From contig CATOSB010000012.1 of assembly GCA_951812305.1 (NCBI GenBank), forward strand, positions 313,693-377,692: DNA of 64,000 nucleotides, read 5' to 3'. The notes below the pieces were generated by a model. The model was not told the DNA's origin and did not search any database. It saw only the letters and a list, made by a program, of their open reading frames with translations. Below, in pieces: positions 19,081 to 28,621 of the stretch (positions within the stretch are counted from its first letter, which is position 1; each line of letters begins with the position of its first letter). A program made the translations under genes and the position numbers. This DNA is from an uncultured Paracoccaceae bacterium. Lineage in GTDB: Bacteria > Pseudomonadota > Alphaproteobacteria > Rhodobacterales > Rhodobacteraceae.

Positions 19081-19279
19081 CGCTCCGCGACAAACACAAG
19101 CGACCAAACCCCTTGCACGCGACAGAAGAAACGTCCATCGTCCTCCTGTCGCGGCCAAGGATTCTCATCCTGATTGACGCGCACTTCTCACCCAGATTGT
19201 CGCGCTACAGCGGACCCCGCCGCGTACGATTCCCGCCACGATAGCTGAAAAAGATAAATACCCCACTCGCTAGAGTACT

Positions 19280-21265
19280 CTAGGCCTTTGACCACAGCTC
19301 CACCAGATCGTACTCAAGATGGCTATTTGAGGTCACCCCTCGGAGTTCCTTCTTGGATAGCCCTAGGTGTTTGTAACAAGCCACCGCTGCAATCTTGAGC
19401 CGAAGACACTTGTCCCAATTGTTGAACCATCCGATATGAGGCAAATGCTCCGACAGTTGCATCTCAGTTCGAAAATCCAGCCGGTCACCGGCCAAGGCAT
19501 CGTAGACATGATCAAAGGCGTCTTGAAAAATCACGGGGGCTGTCTCTGAAGGCTGGCTTAGCGCCTGGATCAACATAAAGACGCTGAACTCTATGCCGGG
19601 ATATCCATGCAAGTCGTTTTTTATGCCGTCTAATCGAGCGGTCCAAACAGTGAGTGGCACTCTCTTCGAGTCTGCATTCAAGAGGAAGCGGCAGGCGAGT
19701 AACTGTCGACGAGTTGCCACTTGCTGCTCAGCAAATTCGATGACTCCGTCCGGGTTATCCTTCACGCATTCGACCCAATTGGGGTGCACCGAACTGCCTA
19801 TCTGATCATTTTCGATCCCAGCTGCGAATTGGCGAGCGACAGCCCCAGTGACCGCATTGGGTACTGCGGCATAAACTGCCGCGATGAGGTCTGTGTTGTT
19901 TCGCGCTAGCAATCTGGGAACCAGCTTGATGAGCGACTTTTCACCAGACTTATTGGCTTTCCGGATGATTTCCAGAAGCAATTCATCGCCAACCTTTTCG
20001 ACGCGATCATCGTTTAAAAATGCAAGCGACAAACTCGCAATCCTGAGGAACGCTGTTTCGGACTGATTGATCAGGGTCCAATTGAAATCCGCATTTTTCG
20101 AGTATGTCACACCGTTGAAAAGGCTTTCGGCGAACACGCCAAGATCATCGGCGCTGCTCGCAAGCAACTTCGAAAGTTCCTTCGGACGGTTGGTGATCCA
20201 GCTATTGACAGTTTTTTTGTCAAAAGCGCCGAGCGCTGGAAATGCCTGTGAGTAGCTGGACGACTGAACACCGATCACCACGTCAAACGGATCAACTTCA
20301 GGCAACATTGAAAAATCTGCGTTGGAGGGCTGCGTGAGGTCTTTTTTCAGCAGCAGCGCAGTTGACTGACTCGGAAACGTTTCTCCAATTTCGATAATCA
20401 GTTGCGGTACATCCGTTCTATCTGGCTCTGATCGATGGAGGTCGTGGTAGACGCCGGACAGAAACAAGAGGTTTTGCCGAGCGGCCCCCGTGTCTGCCCC
20501 ATAGCGCCACAGGAAACGGCGAAACTGAGAAGAACCCGCAGTCATGACATCGCGGACGATGAGGTCAAGCACATTAGGTTGTAGCCTGGAAGTTTCCGCT
20601 AAGTCAGCTGAAGATCGTTCTTTAAGTTCTATTTCAAAATCGCTGCGTCGCGTTTGCTTGGTGCTAGACAGTGAGGCACTCCTGAAAGAGAATTGTCTTC
20701 TGAGAGCGGGCCATTGTTGTGACCAAATGGCGAGAAGGGCGTTTTCGACGCTTTCCTCGTTTTCAATCGTGTTGGGATCAAATCTGCTAAAATAGACGAG
20801 CTCTATGAGATCGCGAACAGTAGGTTCATCCAAATCGTCGGTCGGCGCATTCAGAGCATCTGGTTCAAGCATAAGTTCGCTCGAATAGCTCTCAAACGAC
20901 TTTCGTTGCGTCGGTCGCTCGAATTGTTGGGCCAGGATCTGTAGATTCGGAATGCGTGACAAATCGGCATCGGCGATTACCAATACATGGGTCCAAACAC
21001 AACCGGGACGCGGCATTTCAGGCGCGCGCCAAGTTTTCATCAATACAAAAGTCTTTTCACCCTGTACCGGTCGAGCAGATACGTAGCCTTGGGATCTTGG
21101 GGATACTCTTGGGTCCCAGTCTGTGTGGGGTAATATTTTCGATGCAAGCGACTTCGAAGGACCACGACTTGAAGCAAGAAGCCCGTGCCCGCGGTCATAA
21201 CCAAAGAGCATCTGCTGGAACCGTACATTAGGCGATTTTGCACTGCTGCTATTCGTCATCGGCAC
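19280..21265 (-). CDS. GAP1-like GTPase-associated protein, 661 aa
   Basis: Large soluble protein, last gene of a minus-strand operon. After a short tail the N-terminus reads RFQQMLFGYDRGHGLLASS. This resembles the GAP1-N domain start (YGYxxGHxLLAxS) of GTPase-associated proteins described in predicted NTP-dependent bacterial conflict systems. The following WTHVLVI and PGCVWTH segments fit that family. The middle and C-terminal parts are helical, with no enzymatic motif visible. It starts 17 bp inside the upstream GTPase-like gene, showing coupling. In such systems GAP1 is thought to sense or regulate the GTPases (inference). Family call is by pattern memory only. Confidence 0.7.
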   Translation of the reverse strand: MPMTNSSSAKSPNVRFQQMLFGYDRGHGLLASSRGPSKSLASKILPHTDWDPRVSPRSQGYVSARPVQGEKTFVLMKTWRAPEMPRPGCVWTHVLVIADADLSRIPNLQILAQQFERPTQRKSFESYSSELMLEPDALNAPTDDLDEPTVRDLIELVYFSRFDPNTIENEESVENALLAIWSQQWPALRRQFSFRSASLSSTKQTRRSDFEIELKERSSADLAETSRLQPNVLDLIVRDVMTAGSSQFRRFLWRYGADTGAARQNLLFLSGVYHDLHRSEPDRTDVPQLIIEIGETFPSQSTALLLKKDLTQPSNADFSMLPEVDPFDVVIGVQSSSYSQAFPALGAFDKKTVNSWITNRPKELSKLLASSADDLGVFAESLFNGVTYSKNADFNWTLINQSETAFLRIASLSLAFLNDDRVEKVGDELLLEIIRKANKSGEKSLIKLVPRLLARNNTDLIAAVYAAVPNAVTGAVARQFAAGIENDQIGSSVHPNWVECVKDNPDGVIEFAEQQVATRRQLLACRFLLNADSKRVPLTVWTARLDGIKNDLHGYPGIEFSVFMLIQALSQPSETAPVIFQDAFDHVYDALAGDRLDFRTEMQLSEHLPHIGWFNNWDKCLRLKIAAVACYKHLGLSKKELRGVTSNSHLEYDLVELWSKA

Positions 21266-22085
21266 CCAACCATCGGAGAGGCTGTGTGATATCTGGACCA
21301 GATTTTCCCTGCCAATGACAGATCACGCGCTCAGCGGGCTTCTTCTCCAAAAGCGAGGCTCGGGAGTCATCGTTTAGCATCCCGCCTTGGGCTGAAATGC
21401 CACAAAACCGGACGTCATAGATTTCGGTGTTGTTGTGTAGGAACTGATCTAGAAGCGGCATCGCGCGCGCAATCCATTCTGCAGGCGATACGCCGTCGTC
21501 TTGGACAACGTCCCACGCTGAGACCGCGATCACCAATCGACGATACCGGCGATCAAAAGGGCGAACCTGCAAAAGCTGAAGTAATTCGACAATGCGTGTT
21601 TGCTCAGGTGTTTTGCGAGGATCAAAGTCCGCAAGTTCCTCCGGGCCGGCATCTTCGTCATCATCGAAGACGTGGTCGAGCACCGACATCATGTCGTCGG
21701 CACGATCAGCATTTACGAAAAAGAGGATGCCTCCAGTCTCGTTGGCGTTCTCTACAAACTCATCTGCACATTGGCGATCGGCGAAAATCTCTTGAAACGT
21801 CTCTCCAGAAAAATCGGGGAGCGTCAAAACCATGGTCGATTGGGTCTTTGTGTCTCGAACATGTAGGGCGACATGTTCTTCGTTGGAGATGTAGGTTCGC
21901 GGCACTTCCTCACATCTAAGCCAGGCCTCGTCGATCTTGTTTAGATACTCCGCATCGCCGGAGATCTTCTCCAGCATCAACGAAGTGCCAGCAAGGCCGG
22001 CGTCAATCACATGCCAAAGTGCAGCAAGATAGGTTGTTTTTCCGGATTCGGGATAGCCGAGGATAATGTGTCGATGGCTAGTCAC
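21249..22085 (-). CDS. P-loop GTPase-like protein (double-GTPase partner 1), 278 aa
   Basis: Begins MTSHRHIILGYPESGKTTYLAALWHVI, a Walker A motif (GYPESGKTT) at residues about 10-18. Further GTPase signs are LPDFSGETFQEIF (DxxG, switch II) and VIAVSAWDVV, where the usual NKxD is altered to SAWD. It ends PLRWLGADDE. The pattern fits the small TRAFAC-like GTPases found as pairs beside GAP1 genes. It shares ATGA with the gene before it (22082-22085), so translation is coupled. It likely works with the 347-aa GTPase, possibly as a heteropair. Confidence 0.72.
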   Translation of the reverse strand: MTSHRHIILGYPESGKTTYLAALWHVIDAGLAGTSLMLEKISGDAEYLNKIDEAWLRCEEVPRTYISNEEHVALHVRDTKTQSTMVLTLPDFSGETFQEIFADRQCADEFVENANETGGILFFVNADRADDMMSVLDHVFDDDEDAGPEELADFDPRKTPEQTRIVELLQLLQVRPFDRRYRRLVIAVSAWDVVQDDGVSPAEWIARAMPLLDQFLHNNTEIYDVRFCGISAQGGMLNDDSRASLLEKKPAERVICHWQGKSGPDITQPLRWLGADDE

Positions 22086-23125
22086 TTTCGAGCCCTCCGC
22101 GGGACAACCAAGGCGAGACGGTCAAACTGCGTTGCCGGTGCCCGGTCCTGCCGGACTCGCCAGACCGGTGGTTCGGCGGCATCACACCAGGTTGTCAGTA
22201 AATCGTCACATCCATAAGCTGGCACAAAATCCCCGCTCGGATCCCGTGCCGCTATTGCAAAGAGATCTATTGTTGCGAGACTGGATCCGAAATCGCTCTT
22301 CAGACGTTGGACAAGATCGTCTAAATGAGGTTTGACCGATGCACTGCGTCCGGATCGCTCAACGTCGTCTTGTTTGGTCTGAACAATCTGGAGATGTTGG
22401 CTGCTCTTAAGCACCTCAGAATCGACCATTGCGCGGACCATTCGGCGGGTTGCGCCAAGCACCTCATGGAGTTCTTCCTTTCGCGCCAATCGCGCACCAT
22501 CGACAAGAACTGTCACAACGCGCGCGACCGAAAGCTCAGGCAATTGACGAAACTCATCAGGCCGATCCATACCGGATCGATAGGTCTCTCCAGCACGATC
22601 TGAGACAAACAGATCCACCCTGTGTCGAGACTCGTTGGCCAAAGCCAGATGGTAGTACTGAAGACCTTCCGAAACAAATGTGCGCTCAGTGTCAGGTGTC
22701 TGCGCGCCCGAAGCAGCGCGGGAAAGATGAGCGAGCTTCTCGAAACCGCACAATGTTGAGCTTCCGACAAAGGTTCTTTCGCCAAATTCGCCCCGCAAGA
22801 ATCTGTCGTATAGTGCGCAGAGCAGCGTCGATTTCCCGCTTGATGTGTCCCCGATAACGGCGGCTAGGCGACCTGCGCGCTGCAATTGTTGGGCGTCGAC
22901 CTCGAGTTGTGAAAGCGGGTCGCCTTGCGGAAACTTTGTTTTTTTGACTGCCGGAGTCACCTCAGCTTCAGCCGCCATCTCGGTCACAGCTTCTTCGGAC
23001 GGCGTCTGTTCAACGGTAGGTTTGCCAAAGTGTGGGCATGACTGAACAGGATCATGTCCTTGCAGGCATGATCCATTCGCGGCGATCTCGCAGTCGGGGT
23101 TGCTACAGGTCAGCGTCTCGTTCAA
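22082..23125 (-). CDS. P-loop GTPase-like protein with zinc-binding N-terminus, 347 aa
   Basis: The N-terminus has a cysteine-rich segment CSNPDC..GSCLQGH..SCPHFG, probably a zinc ribbon. A linker of about 50 residues follows, then the GTPase core: GDTSSGKSTLLCALYDRF (Walker A, about residue 92), FVSDRAGETYRSGM (DxxG) and IVQTKQDDVERSG (TKxD base-specificity loop). All GTPase motifs look usable. It resembles the second GTPase of GAP1-linked systems (double-GTPase 2 type). The ATG at 23125 lies 14 bp after the stop of the helical-protein gene. Confidence 0.75.
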   Translation of the reverse strand: MNETLTCSNPDCEIAANGSCLQGHDPVQSCPHFGKPTVEQTPSEEAVTEMAAEAEVTPAVKKTKFPQGDPLSQLEVDAQQLQRAGRLAAVIGDTSSGKSTLLCALYDRFLRGEFGERTFVGSSTLCGFEKLAHLSRAASGAQTPDTERTFVSEGLQYYHLALANESRHRVDLFVSDRAGETYRSGMDRPDEFRQLPELSVARVVTVLVDGARLARKEELHEVLGATRRMVRAMVDSEVLKSSQHLQIVQTKQDDVERSGRSASVKPHLDDLVQRLKSDFGSSLATIDLFAIAARDPSGDFVPAYGCDDLLTTWCDAAEPPVWRVRQDRAPATQFDRLALVVPRRARK

Positions 23126-23139
23126 TGCAGTTACCCCAG

Positions 23140-24228
23140 CTACGCAGACAGCGTCTTGAGGAGTAGCGTTTCGCGAAAGCTCTGCAGGGCAACCTCTTCA
23201 ACGTCAAAAGACGTCTTGTCTGGAAGCCCGCCATCTTCGCCGTATTTCTTTTTCCAGGCTGTCGGAAGTCCAAGATCGTTCGCTCTGATGATTGCATTGG
23301 ATAGAAAGCACAGGTCTCGGACATCATCGACCTCGATAGAACTTGCTACCTGCTCCAGCTGGCTCTTTTCAAACAGTTTGGGAAGTCCGTAGATTTTCAC
23401 CTTTGCGGATTTGTCGGCACGCCCTTCGCTCAGGGTTTTCTTGATCAGAAACTCGCTGGCATGGGGACCTAGGGTTGTACGACACAATTCCGCAAGCTCC
23501 ATTCCTATGAGCAACGCCGCCTGCCCCTCTTTCATGGACGCATAAGACTGATCGAAGAGGTAGCTCTGGCCGCCGATGAGCCACCACAGCGTGTCTTTCT
23601 CTTCACGCAGATTGGCGATTTCGTCGCGTATTGGCTCCAGGGCCGCGGTGACCTGTGATGCCAGGAACTTATCCATTTCCTGGCTGTCGACGTTCACCTT
23701 TTTGAATAGTGCGCTGAGTTCCGTCGGATCCATCGCAGTGACGAGGTCTTCATCAGACCCTCCGAGCTCTGCGCTAAGCTTCCGGGCAGCAATTTGTTTC
23801 GGCTTTCCCGCGCGCCTGTCATCTATGGCCATGTCGCGAGCGGCTGCGGAGACATTTCCCACGAACTGAGGCCAGACAACCGGATTACGGCGACCGCACG
23901 CATGAGCCACAAGTATTGCAAGCGCCGCCTCGGAGTTTTCCTCCACGTTGATTTCGCGTGCCAAGAGCGCCATCGCGATAATGGCAACCTCCCGCTCGTT
24001 CGTGACCATCGAAAAGGCTGGGTCTGCTTCAATGATTGGCGTGGCAAACCATTTTGTATCGGCGGTTACCGGTAGTCCGAAATAGAAACGTACGAGATCC
24101 AGAATTTTGTCTGTGTCGAGTTCCTTGGTAATCGCTTGGAACGGCTCAAGGCGCATAGAGATGTTGGCTGCATCAGGCGTCAGGCCTGCGTAGCCGTAAC
24201 AGTCTGGAAGTGAGAGGTCCTTCAACAC
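23140..24228 (-). CDS. GTPase-system helical protein (GASH-like), 362 aa
   Basis: All-helical soluble protein. I prefer the GTG at 24228 (giving MLKDLSLPDCYGYAGL) because AAGGA lies 8 bases upstream and the phosphoesterase frame ends at 24230. A longer start at 24288 would overlap that gene by 59 bp. Around residue 215-245 the segment EEKDTLWWLIGGQSYLFDQSYASM, together with MELAELCRTTLGP, fits the helical subunit named GTPase-associated system helical protein (GASH) in predicted conflict systems. No catalytic motif seen. Context (between phosphoesterase and two GTPases) supports the family call. Confidence 0.7.
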   Translation of the reverse strand: MLKDLSLPDCYGYAGLTPDAANISMRLEPFQAITKELDTDKILDLVRFYFGLPVTADTKWFATPIIEADPAFSMVTNEREVAIIAMALLAREINVEENSEAALAILVAHACGRRNPVVWPQFVGNVSAAARDMAIDDRRAGKPKQIAARKLSAELGGSDEDLVTAMDPTELSALFKKVNVDSQEMDKFLASQVTAALEPIRDEIANLREEKDTLWWLIGGQSYLFDQSYASMKEGQAALLIGMELAELCRTTLGPHASEFLIKKTLSEGRADKSAKVKIYGLPKLFEKSQLEQVASSIEVDDVRDLCFLSNAIIRANDLGLPTAWKKKYGEDGGLPDKTSFDVEEVALQSFRETLLLKTLSA

Positions 24229-25134
24229 ATCAATCCTTTTTTTTCGTTGTTTCAGTGCTCGACTGGGCGGTTTTAATTTCAGCCTCAAACGCGTCTAGCA
24301 GATCTCTTTCGCGGGCACGTAGCAAAACTTGCCGGAAGCGCTCGTAGTCTGGCAACTTTTTGTCGGCTTCTTCGAACAGTTCGAGTTTTCCCGCTATCTC
24401 CAGTTTTTTGCTGAATGTAAGCTTGGAGAACTTGATACTGATTGAGCGTAGGGATGTCATGGAGGCGTCCTCCTCAGTCACAGTGCTTTCATGCACGTCC
24501 GTCTGATCTGCCGGTTCGGCCCCTTTATTTCCAGCTGGATGTTCTACCGGTGGCTCCCAAGCGTCGAGACGAATGGACTGAAAAAAGAAGTCGTCTCCTC
24601 CTTTGTCCGTCTTGGCAACGAACTGTCCGGGACGGTGTTGCCAAATCCGAACATGGGCAGTGACATCGAGGCGCCGCTCTCCGTTTTGTTGGCTCACCGA
24701 CAACTCTAGAAAGTTGTAACCAGGTTCCCAACCACGCTCAGTTCGATCTGGGTGTGCCGCGCTTGCAGCCACTCGAACCCAATCACGGTTAAGTTCGATC
24801 CGGTTCGTGTGCTCATGACCAAACAGATGCACGTGGGCGACATCACCTAGGTGATCCGCGAGCTCGTGTCCATTTGCCAGCCAGTTATAGGGATGATGGC
24901 AGAATACCAAGTGTGCCACGCCGTACTCATCCGTCAGGGTAAAGCTTGCTGGATCAACAAAGAGCGTACCAACTTCATCTGCATGGCTGGAGACAAATGC
25001 AGAGTTTAGCCCAGTGACGCGCAGTTTGGAGCCGTCATTGAGCGTGTAGAGGCGGTCTAGTTTTGTGCGATCCGGTGGAGCCATACTGCACAGATATGTA
25101 CCTGCGAAGCCGTTGTAGTTCTCTAGCGGACCAT

Positions 25135-26324
25135 CTTACCACCCTTCAATTTAGCCAGACATCCCAGAGCTTGGGGATTTTGGCATAACCTGCGAGGCAT
25201 CGTCGGATAGCACGAAGGCCTGTCTTGAAGAGAGAGCATAAGGACCTTCGGGCTTTTCGAATCCCCTTTTTTCGCCGCGTATTGCGACGTGGTGCTCTTC
25301 GTTTGCTCCGGTTGAAACAGCCCAGTACATGGCGATTGCCAGCACCAAAATGAGGCGGGCCAATCGATCCGGCTTTTTGATCTGGCTTTGAGTAATTTCA
25401 AAGCCCCGGGTTTTGAAGTCGGAGAACATGGCTTCAATTCCCCAACGCATTCCATAATCGAGCACCTTGTACTCGGACGGTGCTGCATTCATGGCAATAA
25501 TCCAAGGCTCTTTGTGCCCCTCTTCGTGAAGCACTCCAATGTTGCTAAAGACGCCCGTTCCGTAAAGCTCAGCGTTTACAAGCCCTTCGGGCATCAGTTG
25601 GGCAATTTCGCGCGTCATCATCTCGCCACCCTGATGTTGCAGTGTGATATTTCCCTTCATGCGCAGCCGGTAGTCCCATCCAGCCTCCTGGCACCATGCG
25701 ACCAATCGGGCGGTTCCATAAAACCGATCTCCCGCCAGCAACACACGCGCATCCGCCGGGAGCCATGGGCGGACTGCTTCCAAAAGCTCATGTTGCACGC
25801 GCCATCCAATCGGCCCTTTGGTCTGGCGTACACGCCAGGCGACCGGGAGGGCCCGATCCCGCATCCGCACCGATAACATCAAAACCTCATGCCCTTCGTT
25901 GAGCTTGCTTTGATCAAGGGCCACCACAATCGTTTCTCCGGCCTCACACTGGCGGCGGAAAATTTCACCAACATAGGCCTGCATGATCTCATCAGTATCG
26001 ATGTGAGGATTGCCCAGAACCCGCGAAATGTATTGATAGCGGTGGTCCACAGAGCCGATATCGCGGGGCAAAGCAGCCGCATTTTCCATCAGATTGACGC
26101 TGCGCGTGTTCAAAATCACGCTTGCTATGATGCACAATCCCTCCCGGCGCGACTTGTGATACCCGAGCAAGCGGTCCTGAAAATCCGCCTCAACCTTCGA
26201 ATAAAGCTCTGAAAAACAAACATTTCCCAACAAACCAGCCTCCAATATCAGCAGTGGAGACTCCTTGAATCACACAGATCAGACAAACGTCAAATCAGAT
26301 CCGGAAATTTTGAAGGGTGGTAAG
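25135..26324 (-). mobile_element. IS4-family insertion sequence, 1190 bp, copy 2
   Basis: Inverted copy of the element at 4707-5896, of equal length. Perfect 10-bp target duplication AGCGGACCAT at 25125-25134 and 26325-26334. It interrupts the phosphoesterase gene. Because the two copies are inverted relative to each other, recombination between them would invert the 19-kb segment in between. Confidence 0.95.
25151..26245 (-). CDS. tnpA: IS4-family DDE transposase, 364 aa (copy 2)
   Basis: Same protein as at 4786-5880; only a single silent or near-silent base change is visible between the copies. Motifs ALDQSKL, LAGDRFYG and YGMRWGIEAMFSDFK are intact, so both copies are candidates for an active transposase. 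Start is TTG. Confidence 0.92.
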   Translation of the reverse strand: MEAGLLGNVCFSELYSKVEADFQDRLLGYHKSRREGLCIIASVILNTRSVNLMENAAALPRDIGSVDHRYQYISRVLGNPHIDTDEIMQAYVGEIFRRQCEAGETIVVALDQSKLNEGHEVLMLSVRMRDRALPVAWRVRQTKGPIGWRVQHELLEAVRPWLPADARVLLAGDRFYGTARLVAWCQEAGWDYRLRMKGNITLQHQGGEMMTREIAQLMPEGLVNAELYGTGVFSNIGVLHEEGHKEPWIIAMNAAPSEYKVLDYGMRWGIEAMFSDFKTRGFEITQSQIKKPDRLARLILVLAIAMYWAVSTGANEEHHVAIRGEKRGFEKPEGPYALSSRQAFVLSDDASQVMPKSPSSGMSG

Positions 26325-26777
26325 AGCGGACCATACAACTGCTTACCGTTGTCTTCGTCATTCAGGTATCCGCTTAGTTTGCCAGTCAGAAGATGCGCTT
26401 CAGTTCCCTTGATATCTTTATGAGCTGCTTGAACCATGGGTTTTTTTGCAACGTCTCGTTGGACATCATGGTTACCGGGGATGACGAATATCTTGCTCAG
26501 GTCACAACCAACAGCGTCGCATAGATCCTCGAACCAGGTCTGCGCGAAAGCATATTCGTCGGTATGACCAGAATACGCGATGTCACCCGAGACCAGGATC
26601 GCATCTGGAACAGCCTGAAGTTTCACACATTGGTTTTTAGTCCTGCACCAGCCTCACGCGCAAGTGGTGGTTTGGGTCCATGGCAGAATCGGCCTCACCC
26701 CGCTTAAAGTGAATGTCAGATATGTGGAGAATCAGCATAGACCAAGCCCTGTTCGTTGGAGCTTGTCGATGTCACTA

Positions 26778-28014
26778 GTCCCTTGATTCATCCGATTTGC
26801 GGGTAAAGGTGAGCAAGTTTGATGCGTGCGTCTTTAGTTGAGAATCGCCATGTCACCTTTGCGGATGCGGTGTTTCGCTCGGTTTCCCATGCCTTTGCTT
26901 CATTGGCCAAGGTGTTGCGATCAGGAATGCGGCGGTCGAGACATTGACGCGCAAGTGTGCTGAGTTCACATTCTGCGATGTTGAGCCAGGAGCCGTGTTT
27001 GGGCGTGAAGTGCCACTCAAACCGTTCGACAATGCGACGGGCTTCATCAGGTGGAAAGGCCTTGTATAACGACGCCGGGTTGTGGGTGTTGAGATTGTCC
27101 TGAACCAGTGTAATCCGGTCAGCCTTGGGGAAGTGGGTGTCGGCGAGGTCCTTGAGAATGTGGGCAAAATCGATGGCGGTTCGGCGGTCTCGAACGGCAA
27201 CATGGCGCCAGCCTTCAAGCGGGGCAAACAACATGAACAGGCTGGCCACACCCGCGCGCTCGTATTCATAGTCGAAACGGGCTTCGCGCCCCGGCCGGAT
27301 TGGGATCGGCGTACGGGTCTCAAAGGTCAGCTGCTTGCTGGTCTCGTCAAGGCAAACCAGCGGGCGGGCCGGATCATAGGGGCGCGTGTAGACTTCCAGC
27401 ACATCTTCCATCGCAGCAACAAAACCTGCATTGGCTTTCGGAGGGATCACCCAATAGCGGCTCTTGTGCGGTTTGAGCGCGTTTTTTTGAGCACCCGATG
27501 GATCGTGCTGTCGCTGGCTGCTTCAACGATGCCCAATTCGACCACGCGCGTTTCCAGAAGACGCAAAGACCAGCGCGCGTGACCCTCCGGTGGTTCCGAA
27601 CAGGCCAACGCAATGAGCTTCGCCTCAGCGGTTCCATCAAAGATTGCTGGCGTGGACGGGGTCTTCTGCTTTTTGCGACCCAGAGCCGCCTCAAGGCCTT
27701 CTTCCACAACCTGGCGGCGGGTACGGAATACTGTGGAAACACTGGTCTCCAAAGCTTCTGCAATCCGCTCGTCATCCCAGCCGCCACTGTCTGAAGATAC
27801 ATCTGCCTTGAGCAATATCCGCGCCTTGAGCAGTCGATACGCCGCCTGCCGACCCGTGCGGATCATATCCTCAAGCTGCAACCGCTCACCAGCATTCAGT
27901 CGAACAACATACTTCACAGCACGACCACATTTTGACATCTCAATACCCTCCCAAAATCTATAGCAGAGTGATTCAGAAAAATATCACAACGTCAAATCAT
28001 GCGAAGCGAGGGAC
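26778..28014 (-). mobile_element. IS630-family insertion sequence, 1237 bp, copy B
   Basis: Ends GTCCCTTG and CGAGGGAC with TA on both outer sides (within CTAG). It sits just upstream of the phosphoesterase gene, so it separates that operon from whatever promoter stood there. It is related to copy A (16771-18005) but clearly diverged, so the two came from separate events. Confidence 0.9.
26788..27938 (-). CDS. IS630 transposase made by -1 frameshift (copy B)
   Basis: Frame 1 is 27938-27447 (MSKCGRAVKYVVRLNAGERLQLEDMI onward, helix-turn-helix part). Frame 2 is 27450-26788 (DDE part with LVCLDETSKQ, LVQDNLNTH, TPKHGSWLNIAECEL). The first frame ends after a seven-A run followed by C, the same slippery site as in copy A. 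Both halves look intact. Confidence 0.88.
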
Positions 28015-28123
28015 TAGGGCCATGATTCTGATTTAATAACGTGTGGTTCGCCACTACAAATATCTTTCGGTTGATCGACCTGACTAACGTTTGCATTTTT
28101 TAGCCGGCTGGTCACGTATTTGT

Positions 28124-28230
28124 CGGCCAAAATTGGCCGTTAAGGATTGCTTCGGCTTTTAATAGGCCATATATGTCCCGTTAAGAAGATTTGTGGGTAT
28201 GCTTATATAAGCGGCAAATATTGGCCGCTT
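28124..28230 (+). promoter_or_regulatory. Probable HipB operators upstream of hipBA
   Basis: Two inverted repeats precede hipB. CGGCCAAAATTGGCCG (28124-28139) has 7-bp arms with a 2-base spacer. AAGCGGC..GCCGCTT (28209-28215 and 28224-28230) is 30 bp before the ATG and shares GGCAA/TTGGCC elements with the first. A 12-bp palindrome GCTTATATAAGC partly overlaps. Arrays of such palindromes are how HipB-type antitoxins repress their own operon; the assignment here is inference. Confidence 0.6.
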
Positions 28231-28261
28231 ATCCCGAAATGAGCAGTCTAAGAGGTCAAAG

Positions 28262-28618
28262 ATGGCCGATATCGGAGATCAATCGTTCAAGTCGGCCGAA
28301 GCGCTCGCCTCGGACATAGGCTCGAAACTTGAGAGATTGCGCCTTTCCCGAAACGTTACTCAGACAGACCTTGCGAGAGACGCGGGGATTTCTGAACGCA
28401 CGTTGCGTCGACTGGAATCGGGTGATGGTGCGACACTCGACTCCCTCTTACGCGTGCTTCTGGCCCTCAAAATTGCCCAGAACCTCGATCTTCTCGTGCC
28501 TGACCCGCGCGTCCGTCCTATTGAACGGGTCCGAACCGGCGGAACCGAGCGACAGCGTTCACGATCAGCAAAGAGCGGCCAGGCCCCGAAACAATGGCAA
28601 TGGGGCTCAACGGAGTAA
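28262..28618 (+). CDS. hipB: HipB-type antitoxin, helix-turn-helix
   Basis: 118-aa repressor. Residues about 20-75 form an XRE/Cro helix-turn-helix: IGSKLERLRLSRNVTQTDLA then RDAGISERTLRRLESG. The tail is basic and poorly ordered. AGAGG stands 7 bases before the ATG. It is followed 3 bp later by the hipA gene, which is the normal antitoxin-toxin order. It probably still represses from the upstream inverted repeats although its toxin partner is gone. Confidence 0.85.
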   Translation: MADIGDQSFKSAEALASDIGSKLERLRLSRNVTQTDLARDAGISERTLRRLESGDGATLDSLLRVLLALKIAQNLDLLVPDPRVRPIERVRTGGTERQRSRSAKSGQAPKQWQWGSTE

Positions 28619-28621
28619 CAA

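Larger units (their letters stand above)
24230..26738 (-). pseudogene. Calcineurin-like phosphoesterase, disrupted
   Basis: First gene of the GTPase-system operon. From ATG at 26738 it reads MLILHISDIHFKRGEADSAM (D-x-H metal site). It then hits a TAA where relatives would have Leu (VRLVQD-stop-KPM) and a frameshift about 26627. It continues as ILVSGDIAYSG (GD) and FVIPGNHDVQRD (GNHD) to QLYGPL, where the 1190-bp IS is inserted. Removing the IS and one AGCGGACCAT restores LENYNGFAGTYLCSMAPP and the remaining FCHHPYNW and LFGHEHTN motifs, then a C-terminal part ending TKKKD. All metal-binding motifs survive, but the gene cannot make full-length protein. A GTG at 26626 or internal starts could give fragments. 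Confidence 0.88.
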
